Assembly: GCA_030602865.1 (NCBI GenBank)
Contig: JAUVYX010000065.1
Coordinates: 1-5,818 of the forward strand
Reading direction: 5' to 3'
DNA from: Dehalococcoidia bacterium
Lineage (GTDB): Bacteria; Chloroflexota; Dehalococcoidia; GIF9; AB-539-J10
DNA length: 5,818 nt
Positions 5,715 to 5,818 of the stretch are shown here, in pieces. Position numbers and translations under genes: made by a program. Numbering within the stretch: the first letter of the stretch is position 1; the number at the start of each line of letters is the position of its first letter. The notes under the pieces were generated by a model, which had not been told where the DNA came from, made no database searches, and saw only the letters and a list, made by a program, of their open reading frames with translations.

Positions 5715-5799
5715 AATTATAAAGCAATAACGTTAATCTCTCACTAAGGTTTATAGCATGAGCGATTATTTAAGTGAATTATAAAGCAATTACGATAAT
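5715..5799. repeat. Direct repeat pair covering two promoter-like cores
   Basis: Positions 5715-5737 and 5777-5799 match at 21 of 23 bases, 62 bp apart start to start (close to six helical turns). Each unit begins AATTATAAAGCAAT on the plus strand. Extending to 32 bp to include the -35-like boxes, 26 positions still agree. Confidence 0.75.
5716..5744 (-). promoter_or_regulatory. Proximal promoter-like copy before the surface protein gene
   Basis: On the minus strand GTGAGA (5739-5744) and a perfect TATAAT (5716-5721) are 17 bp apart. Transcription would start near 5709, inside the GGAGGAG ribosome site (5704-5710). That leaves a nearly leaderless message, so this copy may work poorly, or act as a regulator or RNA polymerase decoy site. 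Confidence 0.4.
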
Positions 5800-5806
5800 T
5801 TTTCAT
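5778..5806 (-). promoter_or_regulatory. Distal promoter of the surface protein gene
   Basis: On the minus strand ATGAAA (5801-5806, four of six matches to TTGACA) and a perfect TATAAT (5778-5783) are 17 bp apart. Transcription from about 5771 would give a leader of roughly 78 bases with the full ribosome site, so this is the better candidate of the two copies. A third, weaker pair lies between them (TTCACT at 5773-5778 and TATAAA at 5750-5755, also 17 bp apart). Confidence 0.5.
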
Positions 5807-5818
5807 TTTGACGAAACG

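Noticed and set aside
914..5818. CRISPR array, tRNA/rRNA genes, toxin-antitoxin pair or defence island
   Set aside because: No regularly spaced repeats, cloverleaf or rRNA-like stretch, and no gene pair of that kind was seen on either strand.

Overview
The window is bacterial chromosomal DNA of middling GC content. Coding density is ordinary, with about five genes separated by unusually roomy intergenic gaps. Nothing in it fixes the taxon. The mix fits an environmental, possibly Chloroflexota/Dehalococcoidia-like bacterium: a SurE nucleotidase, a PWRLY-type GNAT, an E. coli-like cyclopropane fatty acid synthase, and an IPT/TIG-repeat surface protein tethered by a C-terminal membrane helix instead of an LPXTG signal. 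That assignment is an impression from gene content, not evidence from a marker gene.

Layout, left to right. (1) Positions 1-913, minus strand: a two-gene unit. A 113-residue beta-rich protein, weakly FAIM-like, overlaps by 20 bp the start of surE, and surE runs off the left edge. (2) Positions 914-1246: a 333-bp gap with a possible 23-codon micro-ORF, a promoter candidate and a palindrome of the dispersed ATTCC(C/T)GCG type. (3) Positions 1247-2347 (or to about 2410), minus strand: a GNAT-superfamily acyltransferase. Its coding similarity seems to begin upstream of its first ATG, just behind a good Shine-Dalgarno sequence and an ATT codon. (4) Positions 2348-2620: the divergent promoter region. 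(5) Positions 2621-3742, plus strand: cyclopropane-fatty-acyl-phospholipid synthase (cfa) with a complete catalytic set. (6) Positions 3743-4093: a convergent gap with remnants of inverted repeats. (7) Positions 4094-5692, minus strand: a secreted, membrane-anchored protein of four IPT/TIG-like Ig repeats plus a fibronectin-III-like domain. It is preceded by a directly repeated block in which each copy carries a TATAAT box and a -35-like hexamer 17 bp upstream.

The genes do not form one pathway. surE and its partner are probably co-translated. cfa and the GNAT gene are divergent neighbours that could share control. The surface protein gene is convergent with cfa and independent. I see no CRISPR array, RNA gene, intact mobile element or obvious new multi-gene system. 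The points most worth checking are the non-AUG start of the GNAT gene, the duplicated promoter, the N-to-C charge gradient of the surface repeats, and the uncharacterised small protein coupled to surE.
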